From Kineosporiaceae bacterium (GTDB lineage Bacteria > Actinomycetota > Actinomycetes > Actinomycetales > Kineosporiaceae): a DNA stretch of 64,000 nt. Location: positions 1 through 64,000 of the forward strand of contig JAEUJN010000022.1 of assembly GCA_016794595.1 (NCBI GenBank), written 5' to 3'. The notes beneath the pieces were generated by a model. The model ran no database searches. It worked only from the letters and a program-made list of their open reading frames with translations, and was not told the DNA's origin. Positions 8,326-15,965 of this stretch are shown here, piece after piece (positions within the stretch are counted from its first letter, which is position 1; every line of letters begins with the position of its first letter). The translations under genes were made by a program, and so were the position numbers.

Positions 8326-9875
8326 CGGACCACCTCCCGTTCCTGCGTCCCGTCCTGCCGTCCGTCGCCCCGTCCGTCGCCGCGATCCTCGCGCGACTCA
8401 CCCGTGGCGTCCGGCATCGACAGGCGCACCTCGGTGCCCTCCCCCCGGACACTACGCACCGCGGCCGTCCCCCCGTACCGTCTCATCCGGCCGATGATCG
8501 ATTCCCGGACGCCGTGCCGGTCGGCCGGCACCTCCCCCACCTCGAACCCCGGGCCACGGTCGCGCACGAACGCCTCGACGGCGTCCGGGAGGGCCTCGAC
8601 GTAAACCATCACCGGGGCGCCGGCGTGCCGGACGGCGTTCACCATCGCCTCGCGCAGGGCGGCGATCAGGGCCTCGCCTCGCTCGTCCAGGTCTCGGTCG
8701 CCGACCACGACCACGTCGATCGCCACCCCGTGCAGGTCCTCGACGTCCTCGGCCACCTCGTCCACCCGTTCGTGCAGGCGGGAGGCCTTGCGGTCGGCGC
8801 CGTCCGCGGTCCTGGTGCGCCCGCCGTACAGCCAGCTGCGCAGCTCGCGCTCCTGGGTGCGGGCCAGCCGGGTCACCATGGCGGGATCGTCGCTGCTGCG
8901 CTGGATCAGCGCCAGGGTCTGCAGCACCGAGTCGTGCAGGTGGGCGGCGATGTCGGCCCGTTCGGACTCCCGGGCCCGGGCGTCGCGCTCGAGCCCGAGA
9001 TCGCGCCAGAACCGGATGCCCCAGGGCGCCAGCACGAGCAGCACCCCGCCGAGCATCGCGGCCACCGCGGCCAGCACCCGCCCGGCGTACGCCACGTCGG
9101 TGCTGCCGATCACGGCCAGCAGCACCCCCCCGAGCACCAGCAGCAGGCCGAGCCCGACCCGCAACGCCGCCCCCCGGCCGCTCGGCCCGGACAGGGCCCA
9201 CCGGGTGCCCTGCACCTCGTCCAGCTGGGTGTAGACGAGTGCGGCACCGCCCAGGACGACGAACAGCGGCAGGGTCGCCCCGAGCGAGACCTGCCAGCCG
9301 ATCTGGCTGCCCAGCACGGTGAGGCCCCCCGCGAGCAGCATGCCGCCGACCACCAGGTCCCCGATCCGGGTGGACGAGCGCCGCCCGGGGGCCGGCACCG
9401 GGACCGGGTGCGCGGTCGACACCGGCGCGGGCGGCACCCGGCCGGGGACGCCGGCCGGGGACGCGACGCCGTGGGGCCCGGGGAGCGTGCCGGCCGAGCC
9501 ACCGGCCGCGATCGAGGAGGCGACGCCGGTGGCCGCCGGCGTCGGCGGCGGCTGCTCCCAACTGGGCACCAGGGCCCACAGCCAGATGTAGAGCACCAGC
9601 CCGGCCCCTCCCCCCAGGGCGGCCACCACGAAGGCGATCCGGACGGCGCCCACCGGCAGGGACAGGTGCCGGGCGACCCCGGCAGCAACCCCGGCGACCA
9701 CGCGGCCCTCGGCGAGGCGCACAAGCGGCGGACGGATCACCGTCGGCAGACCCGCCGGCAGACCTGGCTGCAGACCCGGCGACAGGACGGGCTGCAGGCC
9801 TGGCGACAGGACGGGCTGCAGGCCTGCCGCGCCGATCGGCGGGACGGGTGGTGGGGTGGACAGGGGCTGGCTCAC
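8322..9875 (-). CDS. Sensor histidine kinase with N-terminal PspC domain (LiaS-like)
   Basis: From the GTG at 9875 the protein is 517 aa: a Pro-rich leader with a tandem LQPVLSPG repeat, a PspC domain (VVAGVAAGVARHLSLPVGAVRIAF, then a hydrophobic helix), four further transmembrane segments, a HisKA_3 dimerisation domain with phospho-accepting His in AAHLHDSVLQ, and a HATPase domain (NAVRHAG, RDRGPGF). Longer upstream frames cross into the divergent gene and are non-protein-like. The kinase pairs with the response regulator at 7648. Placing PspC on the kinase, with a second PspC protein encoded divergently, suggests membrane-damage sensing by PspC-PspC contact; that is inference. Confidence 0.88.
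   Translation of the reverse strand: MSQPLSTPPPVPPIGAAGLQPVLSPGLQPVLSPGLQPGLPAGLPTVIRPPLVRLAEGRVVAGVAAGVARHLSLPVGAVRIAFVVAALGGGAGLVLYIWLWALVPSWEQPPPTPAATGVASSIAAGGSAGTLPGPHGVASPAGVPGRVPPAPVSTAHPVPVPAPGRRSSTRIGDLVVGGMLLAGGLTVLGSQIGWQVSLGATLPLFVVLGGAALVYTQLDEVQGTRWALSGPSGRGAALRVGLGLLLVLGGVLLAVIGSTDVAYAGRVLAAVAAMLGGVLLVLAPWGIRFWRDLGLERDARARESERADIAAHLHDSVLQTLALIQRSSDDPAMVTRLARTQERELRSWLYGGRTRTADGADRKASRLHERVDEVAEDVEDLHGVAIDVVVVGDRDLDERGEALIAALREAMVNAVRHAGAPVMVYVEALPDAVEAFVRDRGPGFEVGEVPADRHGVRESIIGRMRRYGGTAAVRSVRGEGTEVRLSMPDATGESREDRGDGRGDGRQDGTQEREVVR
9774..9821. repeat. Two 24-bp direct repeats in the kinase leader
   Basis: Units at 9774-9797 and 9798-9821 match at 22 of 24 bases, with a partial unit before them. 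They encode a repeated LQPVLSPG-type octapeptide in the cytoplasmic N-terminal tail of the PspC kinase. The unit is a multiple of three, so copy-number change would lengthen the tail without a frameshift. Confidence 0.8.
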
Positions 9876-9997
9876 CCCACCATCTTGACCTCGACCGCCC
9901 CCGGGGCGCCTCAGGGCCGGGCCCGGACGGCACAACCAGGGTCGGATCAGGGTCGATCCCGATACCGCCGCGGAGCACGGAGGACGAGAGTCGAGAC

Positions 9998-11545
9998 ATG
10001 ACCAGCCAGCCGTCCGAGAACCCCACGGGCACGGCGTCCGTGCCCCCGCTGTCATCACCCGCCGGCACTCAGCCCGGCCCTCGGTTCGACCCTCGGTCGG
10101 GCGCTCCGTTCGGCTCCGGCCCCACCGGTCCGACCCCGCCGCCGTCCGACCCCTTCGACAAGATCCGCGCCCTGGGCATCGTGCGCCCCGACGAGGGCCG
10201 CTGGTTCGCCGGCGTGGCCGCGGGCCTGGCCCGCCGCTGGGGCGTCGACCCGATCCTGGTCCGCGGCGGCTTCGTCGCCCTCAGCCTGCTGTTCGGCGCC
10301 GGCGTCTTCGTCTACGGCATCGCCTGGCTGCTGCTGCCGCACCCGGACGGGCGCATCCACGCCCAGGAGGTCACCCGCGGTCAGGTCACCGCCGGCTTCA
10401 TCGGTTCGGTGATCACCATCCTCGCCGGCATGCCGGCCGGCAACGCCTGGTCGCGCGGATCCGGGTGGACCGAGGGCTCCGGCCTGATCGCCCTGGTGAT
10501 CGTCGGCGGACTGATCTGGTGGTTCACCCGGCGCCACCGCCAGGTGCCCGGCCGCGGCGGTCCGGTACCGCCGACGGCTCCCCCCGCATCCCCCGGTACC
10601 TTCCCCGGTGCGGCCCCCGGCGCGGCTCCCGGTTCCTTCCCCGGTGCCTTCCCCGGTACCGCCTCCCAGGGGCCGACGTCCGCCTACGAACCCGGTGTCG
10701 GCGGTGGCTTCGGGACCCCGGAGGCGGGCATGACCGGTGGCCCGGCGCCGGCCTCGGGCCCCTCGGCGGCCGCCACGACCTTCACCTCGAGCGCCACCGC
10801 AGCCGCCACCTCGACCGGGGCGCCGCCCCCGCCGCACCCCGCGGTCGCCCTCCGCCGGGCCACCCGTCCCCTGCGGGCGCTCACCCTGGCCACCCTCGGT
10901 ACTGCCCTGCTGACCGGCGTCCTGGTCGCTCAGTTCAGCGACAACGGAGCCGTGGTCACCGCCTCGGCCCTCGGCGTGATCGGCCTCGGCCTGGTGATCG
11001 CCGGGCTGGCCGGACGCCGCGGCGGCTTCCTCGGCCCGGTGGGCGTCGTGCTTGCCCTGGTCACCCTGGCCGGCCTGAGCTCGCCCGACTACTCCAGCAC
11101 CCCCGATCAGCGCTGGACGCCGACCACCGCCAGCGCGGCCACCGACGGGTTCCGCACCGGTGCCGCCTCGAGCGAGATCGACCTGACCTCCCCCGCCCTG
11201 ATCGCCGCGGCCCGCGCCGGCGCGCTGGACATCCCGATCGACCAGGGGGCCGGTGAGCTCCGCCTGCTGGTCCCGGCCGGCGTGCCGGTCGAGGTCGACG
11301 TCTCGGTCGGTGCCGGCGAGATCCAGGACGACGTCACCAACCGCACGGAGCAGGGCCTCGGCAACCGGCTGACCGTGCGCTCCGGCGAGGGTACCCCGGT
11401 GATGACCGTGGACCTCAGCCTGGGCGCCGGGCGCGTGGTCGTCGAGCAGCGGGCCGTCTCTGCGGCGATCCCGTCCCCGTCAGTTCCGAGTCCGATCCCG
11501 AGTTCGGTCCCGAGTTCGGCTCCGAGTCCGGTTCCGAGCAGGTGA
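9998..11545 (+). CDS. PspC-domain membrane protein with LiaF-like C-terminal domain
   Basis: The ATG at 9998 (GGAGG about 14 bp upstream) gives 515 aa. An N-terminal Pro-rich tail precedes a PspC domain (RPDEGRWFAGVAAGLARRWG ending near residue 70, then a membrane helix). A second helix, a Pro/Gly/Ala-rich linker and two or three more helices follow. The last 130 residues contain beta repeats ELRLLVPAGVPVEVDVSVGAG and DLSLGAGRVVVEQ, as in the LiaF/YvqF C-terminal domain, and end in a Ser/Pro repeat tail. LiaF proteins hold the LiaS kinase inactive until cell-wall stress. The gene is divergent from the PspC kinase, completing a LiaF-S-R-like set. Confidence 0.82.
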   Translation: MTSQPSENPTGTASVPPLSSPAGTQPGPRFDPRSGAPFGSGPTGPTPPPSDPFDKIRALGIVRPDEGRWFAGVAAGLARRWGVDPILVRGGFVALSLLFGAGVFVYGIAWLLLPHPDGRIHAQEVTRGQVTAGFIGSVITILAGMPAGNAWSRGSGWTEGSGLIALVIVGGLIWWFTRRHRQVPGRGGPVPPTAPPASPGTFPGAAPGAAPGSFPGAFPGTASQGPTSAYEPGVGGGFGTPEAGMTGGPAPASGPSAAATTFTSSATAAATSTGAPPPPHPAVALRRATRPLRALTLATLGTALLTGVLVAQFSDNGAVVTASALGVIGLGLVIAGLAGRRGGFLGPVGVVLALVTLAGLSSPDYSSTPDQRWTPTTASAATDGFRTGAASSEIDLTSPALIAAARAGALDIPIDQGAGELRLLVPAGVPVEVDVSVGAGEIQDDVTNRTEQGLGNRLTVRSGEGTPVMTVDLSLGAGRVVVEQRAVSAAIPSPSVPSPIPSSVPSSAPSPVPSR

Positions 11546-11556
11546 GGAGCACTCCG

Positions 11557-11943
11557 ATGAGCACCCCCACGACCACCCCGTACCCCCTGTCCCCCACCGG
11601 CACCCTGTCGCGCCCCGGCGTCCGGATGCGCACCGTGGTGACCGGGCTGGTCGCCCTGGCGATCAGCACCGCCACGCTGCTGAACCAGCTGACCGAGATC
11701 GACATCCCGGCGCAGGCCGTGACCCTGACCATCCTGATCGGGGCCGGCGTGCTGCTGCTGGGCAGCGGCGTCCTGGCCGCGGTCCGCGAGCAGCGCCAGC
11801 AGCACGAGCAGGCAGACCCCTACGGCGCCCGGTACGTCCCCGCCGGGAGCCCGGGTGCGCCGGCACCGACCCCGGGGCCGGCCCCCACCGGCCAGGCCGG
11901 GACGGCGACCGAGCGGCCCGGGGAGCGCCCGTTCAGTTCGTGA
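11557..11943 (+). CDS. Small two-helix membrane protein, unknown function
   Basis: A 128-aa protein with two hydrophobic helices (about residues 26-43 and 57-78) and a Pro/Gly-rich C-terminal tail. The ATG at 11557 is preceded by GAGGAG at a good distance; the GTG at 11542 would overlap the previous stop by 4 bp and is an alternative. Coupling to the LiaF-like gene suggests a role in the same envelope-stress set, but no family is recognised. Its 3' end overlaps the convergent DNA methylase gene by 11 bp. Confidence 0.7.
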   Translation: MSTPTTTPYPLSPTGTLSRPGVRMRTVVTGLVALAISTATLLNQLTEIDIPAQAVTLTILIGAGVLLLGSGVLAAVREQRQQHEQADPYGARYVPAGSPGAPAPTPGPAPTGQAGTATERPGERPFSS

Positions 11944-14251
11944 GCCGGTCGTAGGCCTCCAGGACGCGGACCCCGGTCAGGAACCGACCGTGGGTCCGCG
12001 TCTCGCGCGTGCGCAGGGCACCGAAGGTGCCGAGCACCTGCTCCAGGTCGGCCCGCCGCCAGCTCAGCATCAGGGCGTGGGCGGCGTCCAGCTCGGCCAG
12101 GGCCTGCTCGCGGGGGCAGCGCTCGATCGCGGCCGGGACGTCGACCCCGAGTGCGGCCAGCTCGCGGGCCAGCGGGGCGAGCGAGGAGTCCCAGCGCAGC
12201 GCCGCCGCGAACCGGTCGAGCACCCAGGACGCCAGCGGGCGACCCCGAGTCCAGGGAGCCGGCTGGTCGTAGCTCTCGGGCGGGGGGACCGCCGCCTGCT
12301 CGAGCTTGAAGAAGTTGAGGTTCGCCCCGGCGTGCTTCTGACGCACCAGGTAGTCGATCGGCAGGGCTGCCAGCGCGGACAGCAGCAACGGCAACCGAGG
12401 GGCATCGATCAGTGGGAGCGAGTTGCCCACCCCGGCCACCGGCAGCACGCACGGCAGCAGGGTGCGCGGGGAGTCGGTGGTCGTGACGTTGCGATAGGCG
12501 CCCAGCCAGCCGCGTGCCACCAGGGCCGGGAACCGTTGAGCCACCAGGGATTCCGGCACCCAGTACCGATGCTCGGACCGGGCGCCGCCGTGGTGGTCCA
12601 GCAGCCCCGCGTGCTTGGCCTCCCACAGGGGCAGCAGGCCCGGCCCTGGCGCCGGACGGAAGTGCACGGCGTCCCGGGTCATGTGCAGCGGGGTCACCAG
12701 CCGCACCCGCCAGGGGTTGCCCTCGCCCACCTCGCCCACCTCGCCCACCTCGCCCACCTCGCCGGTCTCGCCGGCCTCGCCCACCGAGCCGTGGCGAACC
12801 AGCACCGGCCAGCGCCGGTGGGCGCGAACCAGCAGGTCGGCGTCCCGGGCGGACCCACACAGCGGCAGCGTGCGCGTGTTCGGGTTGACCAGGGCGGGCA
12901 TCGCGGCGTCCAGCGACCAGACCCGCTCCGGCGGGACGGCGCCGGGGTTGCCGACGTCCACGGCGACCTGCGCCGCGGGGGCGTCCGCCCGCCGACCGGG
13001 CGACGAGTGGGCGCCGTGGCGCAGGTCGAGCACCGCCACCCCGACCCGGGCCGAGACCCCGGCGAACACGGCGCGATCGGTGCTCAGCAGGTGCAGTGAA
13101 CCCAACGAGCCCGAGGCCAGCAGGGCCTGCATCAGCTCGGCGGCCGAGCGATCCGCCCCGATGCCGGCCGGGACCAGGACGGCGGCCCGGCCGTCCGGGG
13201 CGAGCAGCCGCCAGCAGGTCTCGACGAAGGGCAGATAGGCGTTCACCTCCCCCCGCCCGGTCAGCGGGTGCCGTCCCCCGGTGCGGACCGCCCGGGACTG
13301 GGCCGCCCGCAGTCGCCGCAACTCGCCCGAGGGAGCCGGGGCGAGTGCCTCCCGGCGAAAGACCTTGAGCCGCTCCCATGGCGGGTTGGCCAGCACGGCC
13401 TCGAACCCACCTCGCCAGCCGGTCACCGGTTCGACCGGCGCCCCGGCCCGATCGAGGACGTCCGGGAACCGGCGGTGCCAGCTCACGGCCGAGCCGGAAT
13501 CAGGCTCATGGTCTGTGCTCACCCCGTCGATGCCCACCCCGTCGACCGACCCGAGAGCCGACGGCGTCGGGCCGAGCAGGGCATCACCGCAGACGATCCG
13601 CGGACCGTCCCCGGGACCGGCACCGGGATCGGCACCGGAAGCAGCACCGGCACCGGCACCGGGGCCGGCAGCGAGCTGCCGGGCTCGTGCCGACAGCGCC
13701 GCCCGGCACAGGGCCACCGCCACCGGGTCGGCGTCCACCCCGCACAGCCGGCTCACCGCCTCGCCGGCCGGGACGCCGAGCCCCACCAGCCGGTCCAGGG
13801 CGGCCAGCAGCAGGGCGCCGGCACCGCAGGCCGGATCCACGATCGTGGCCGCCGGGGTGGGCAGGGCACGCCGGGCCAGTTCGGCGGCCAGCAGCGGCGG
13901 CGTGGCGAACGATCCCCGCCGGCGGCGTTCGGCGATCCCGGCGTCGACCAGCACCACTGACCCGGCCCGCACCTGCGGCGCCACCCCCAGCAGCCGGTCG
14001 TAGGAGCCGGCGAGGGCGAGCACCGCGGCGTCGTCCGCGACCTGCTGTGCGGCGGCCAGGGCGCAGAGCACCGCCTCGGCGCGCCAGGGCGAGGGATCGC
14101 CCTGGCCCAGCCCGGGCCGGACGGCGAGCGCCGCGGCGGCGCCGTCGGTGAGCGCCGCCACCACCGTGCTGGACAGACCGCCGGACAGGCCGCCGGACAG
14201 GACACCCGGCGGCACGGCTCCGGTTCCGGCCGCGGTGCCGGTCACGGGCAT
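11933..14251 (-). CDS. Orphan Eco57I/TaqI-like N6-adenine DNA methyltransferase
   Basis: This 772-aa protein has the gamma-class N6-methyltransferase order: the entry motif RRRGSFATPPLLA near residue 111, SAM-binding motif I DPACGAG at 139-145, an acidic VDAD near 172, and catalytic motif IV NPPWE at 289-293. The C-terminal half (QKHAGANLNFFKLEQAAVPPP) resembles TaqI/Eco57I target-recognition domains. I see no PD-(D/E)XK nuclease motif before the methylase, and no partner restriction, specificity or BREX gene is adjacent, so it may be a solitary methylase. Insertions near 196-280 and a VGE-repeat segment (12722-12784) are unusual. The neighbours do not suggest a defence island. Confidence 0.78.
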   Translation of the reverse strand: MPVTGTAAGTGAVPPGVLSGGLSGGLSSTVVAALTDGAAAALAVRPGLGQGDPSPWRAEAVLCALAAAQQVADDAAVLALAGSYDRLLGVAPQVRAGSVVLVDAGIAERRRRGSFATPPLLAAELARRALPTPAATIVDPACGAGALLLAALDRLVGLGVPAGEAVSRLCGVDADPVAVALCRAALSARARQLAAGPGAGAGAASGADPGAGPGDGPRIVCGDALLGPTPSALGSVDGVGIDGVSTDHEPDSGSAVSWHRRFPDVLDRAGAPVEPVTGWRGGFEAVLANPPWERLKVFRREALAPAPSGELRRLRAAQSRAVRTGGRHPLTGRGEVNAYLPFVETCWRLLAPDGRAAVLVPAGIGADRSAAELMQALLASGSLGSLHLLSTDRAVFAGVSARVGVAVLDLRHGAHSSPGRRADAPAAQVAVDVGNPGAVPPERVWSLDAAMPALVNPNTRTLPLCGSARDADLLVRAHRRWPVLVRHGSVGEAGETGEVGEVGEVGEVGEGNPWRVRLVTPLHMTRDAVHFRPAPGPGLLPLWEAKHAGLLDHHGGARSEHRYWVPESLVAQRFPALVARGWLGAYRNVTTTDSPRTLLPCVLPVAGVGNSLPLIDAPRLPLLLSALAALPIDYLVRQKHAGANLNFFKLEQAAVPPPESYDQPAPWTRGRPLASWVLDRFAAALRWDSSLAPLARELAALGVDVPAAIERCPREQALAELDAAHALMLSWRRADLEQVLGTFGALRTRETRTHGRFLTGVRVLEAYDRLTN
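12722..12784. repeat. 9-bp tandem repeat (7 units) inside the methylase gene
   Basis: Seven consecutive units of CTCGCCCAC follow each other; units 1-4 and 7 are identical, and units 5 and 6 differ in their last bases. On the minus strand each unit encodes Val/Ala/Thr-Gly-Glu. The period is a multiple of three, so gain or loss of units keeps the reading frame and changes an acidic linker between the catalytic and target-recognition halves. Confidence 0.9.
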
Positions 14252-14276
14252 CGTCCGGTGCGAGTCACGGGGATCG

Positions 14277-15137
14277 TCACGGCAGTGGGGGCAGGCCGGC
14301 CACCTGCACGCCCGAGCGCGCCACGTAGGTCAGCGGCAATCCGGCGAGGTCGCCCACCCGCACCCAGGCCGCCTCGCTGGTGGAGCCGTCCCGCTCGACC
14401 ACCCGGGGGTCGAGCCCGGCCGGGGCGGTGCCGGTGTAGAGCAGTTGCACGGCCTGGAAGTCCTCCACCACCCCGTCCGGCGCCCGGCCGGTCCATCCGG
14501 CCGTGCTGATCGCGGTCAGGCGCACGTCGCCCAGCCGGAACCCGGTCTCCTCGAACACCTCCCGGATCAGGGCGTCGGCCGGCTGCTCACCGGGGTCGAT
14601 ACCCCCACCGGGCAGGGTCCAGCGCCCGGTCCGGGCCAGGCGGGTCAGCAGCAGCCCCCTCTCGCCCCGGACGACCGCGTACGCCCCGGCGCGCTGCACC
14701 TTCATCACCGCGAGTCCGGCCTGGGCACCCCACGGGTCCAGCCGGCCGCCGTCCGCCCACGACCTGAGCACCTGCTCCACTTGCGCGGCGTCCCGGGTCT
14801 CGTCGATCCCCGGTCCCAGCACGGCTCCCGGCGGCGCGGCATGGTCCAGCGACAGTACGTGCAGCCGGATCGCCGGCCCGGGCAGTTCGTGCGGCATCGA
14901 GCCCGCCGCCCGCAGATCCAGGGACGCCGCGAGGTCGCGCACCGGATCGGAACCCGGTTCGGGGAGCCCCAGAGTGCGCACCACCCGGGCCAGGGTCTCG
15001 ACCACGCTGTCCCCGTGACGCAGCCAGCCGGCGGCCAGGACCAGGCCGTCGTCGTCCACGATGCGCACGGCCACGCGCTGCACCTCGACCGTCTCGGGCA
15101 CGGCCGGCTCGGCGGCGTCGAAAGGCCCGTCGGACAC
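14277..15137 (-). CDS. Nudix hydrolase with extra N-terminal domain
   Basis: The 286-aa protein has a full Nudix box, GGGIDPGEQPADALIREV followed by FEETGF, in its C-terminal half (from about residue 170), giving the Mg-binding RE..EE Glu residues. About 130 residues precede the Nudix fold (VQRVAVRIVDDDGLVLAAG ... RLHVLSLDH) and look like a divergent, box-less Nudix-type half, so the protein may be a tandem duplication with one catalytic copy. The substrate is not predictable. The gene starts 25 bp upstream of the methylase gene on the same strand and may be cotranscribed with it. Confidence 0.82.
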   Translation of the reverse strand: MSDGPFDAAEPAVPETVEVQRVAVRIVDDDGLVLAAGWLRHGDSVVETLARVVRTLGLPEPGSDPVRDLAASLDLRAAGSMPHELPGPAIRLHVLSLDHAAPPGAVLGPGIDETRDAAQVEQVLRSWADGGRLDPWGAQAGLAVMKVQRAGAYAVVRGERGLLLTRLARTGRWTLPGGGIDPGEQPADALIREVFEETGFRLGDVRLTAISTAGWTGRAPDGVVEDFQAVQLLYTGTAPAGLDPRVVERDGSTSEAAWVRVGDLAGLPLTYVARSGVQVAGLPPLP

Positions 15138-15236
15138 CCCGGGAGGGTACTACCGCGGCGGGTCAACCGGCGGGGGCACGCCCGGTCACGGCGATCATGG
15201 TCGAAGGGGACGTCGCGGGGAACGCGGACACGTGTC

Positions 15237-15266
15237 GAGGGCGGGAAGGATGACCTTCCCGCCCTC
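15237..15266. other. Strong 13-bp hairpin in a divergent intergenic region
   Basis: GAGGGCGGGAAGG and its perfect complement flank the 4-nt loop ATGA. It lies in the 280-bp gap between divergent Nudix genes, so it follows neither gene's stop. It could end an unannotated small RNA, act as an attenuator in a long leader (152 bp before the plus gene, 100 bp before the minus gene), or be a DNA-level operator. I see no convincing open frame in the gap. Confidence 0.6.
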
Positions 15267-15417
15267 TCCGACCCGGTCCACCACGGGCCGATCATCGCTC
15301 CGGTCGGGGTGCCGGCCTCGGCGTCGATCTCACGCTAGGGCCCGGTGGACGAGGCACACCCGGGACGTTTCTCCCCGGCCCTCGGTGCGCCACACCACAC
15401 GGGTTACGGTTTCGTCC

Positions 15418-15942
15418 ATGCGGGGGAACGGCACGGACACCGGTCGACCGGGGGTGGTCCACCGGACGGCACTGCGCGCCTACGCCGTCCTGCCCCGACG
15501 CCTGCGGCTGGCGGTGGTGCACGCGGCCACGCCGAGCTACACCCTCGGGGCACTGTGCGCGATCGAGAACGAGGGCCACACCCTGGTCCTGCGCCAGCAC
15601 CACCGCCACGGCTGGACCCTGCCCGGAGGGCTGCTCGACCGGCACGAGACCCCGGACGCCGCCGCGCGCCGCGAGGTACTGGAGGAGACCGGTCTGCAGA
15701 TCGACCCCGGCGACCCGGTGACGGTGGTGGTCGACCCGGTGGAGCGCCGGGTCGACGTCCTGTTCGTGATCGTCGCCGACCACCGGCCACAGGCCACCCC
15801 GCGCAGCGAGGCCGTGGCTGCCCGCTGGTTGCTCCCGACCGAGCTGGGCACCCTCGACGAGTCGACCAGCCAGGCCTTCGCGGCCTTGCACCGGGCCCGA
15901 TCGGGGCCCGCGCGGCCCGGTCGCCTGCTCGGGGACTGCTGA
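15418..15942 (+). CDS. Nudix hydrolase (small, single domain)
   Basis: From the ATG at 15418 the protein is 174 aa. The Nudix box GGLLDRHETPDAAARREV plus LEETGL lies near residues 66-88 and has all catalytic Glu residues. The N-terminal 45 residues (VLPRRLRLAVVHAATPSYTLGA) are amphipathic and might contact membrane or a partner. The longer upstream frame is rejected because it crosses the hairpin and lacks protein-like composition. The gene lies 23 bp upstream of the PP2C phosphatase gene on the same strand, so the two are probably cotranscribed. Confidence 0.85.
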   Translation: MRGNGTDTGRPGVVHRTALRAYAVLPRRLRLAVVHAATPSYTLGALCAIENEGHTLVLRQHHRHGWTLPGGLLDRHETPDAAARREVLEETGLQIDPGDPVTVVVDPVERRVDVLFVIVADHRPQATPRSEAVAARWLLPTELGTLDESTSQAFAALHRARSGPARPGRLLGDC

Positions 15943-15965
15943 CAGGGACCGCGGGACGAGGGACG

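Noticed and set aside
12722-12784. Tandem repeat considered as a CRISPR array
   Set aside because: The unit is 9 bp without spacers and lies in a coding frame, so it is a VNTR.
11855-13099. Frames on the plus strand within the methylase gene
   Set aside because: The methylase frame has ordered catalytic motifs; the opposite frames have none.
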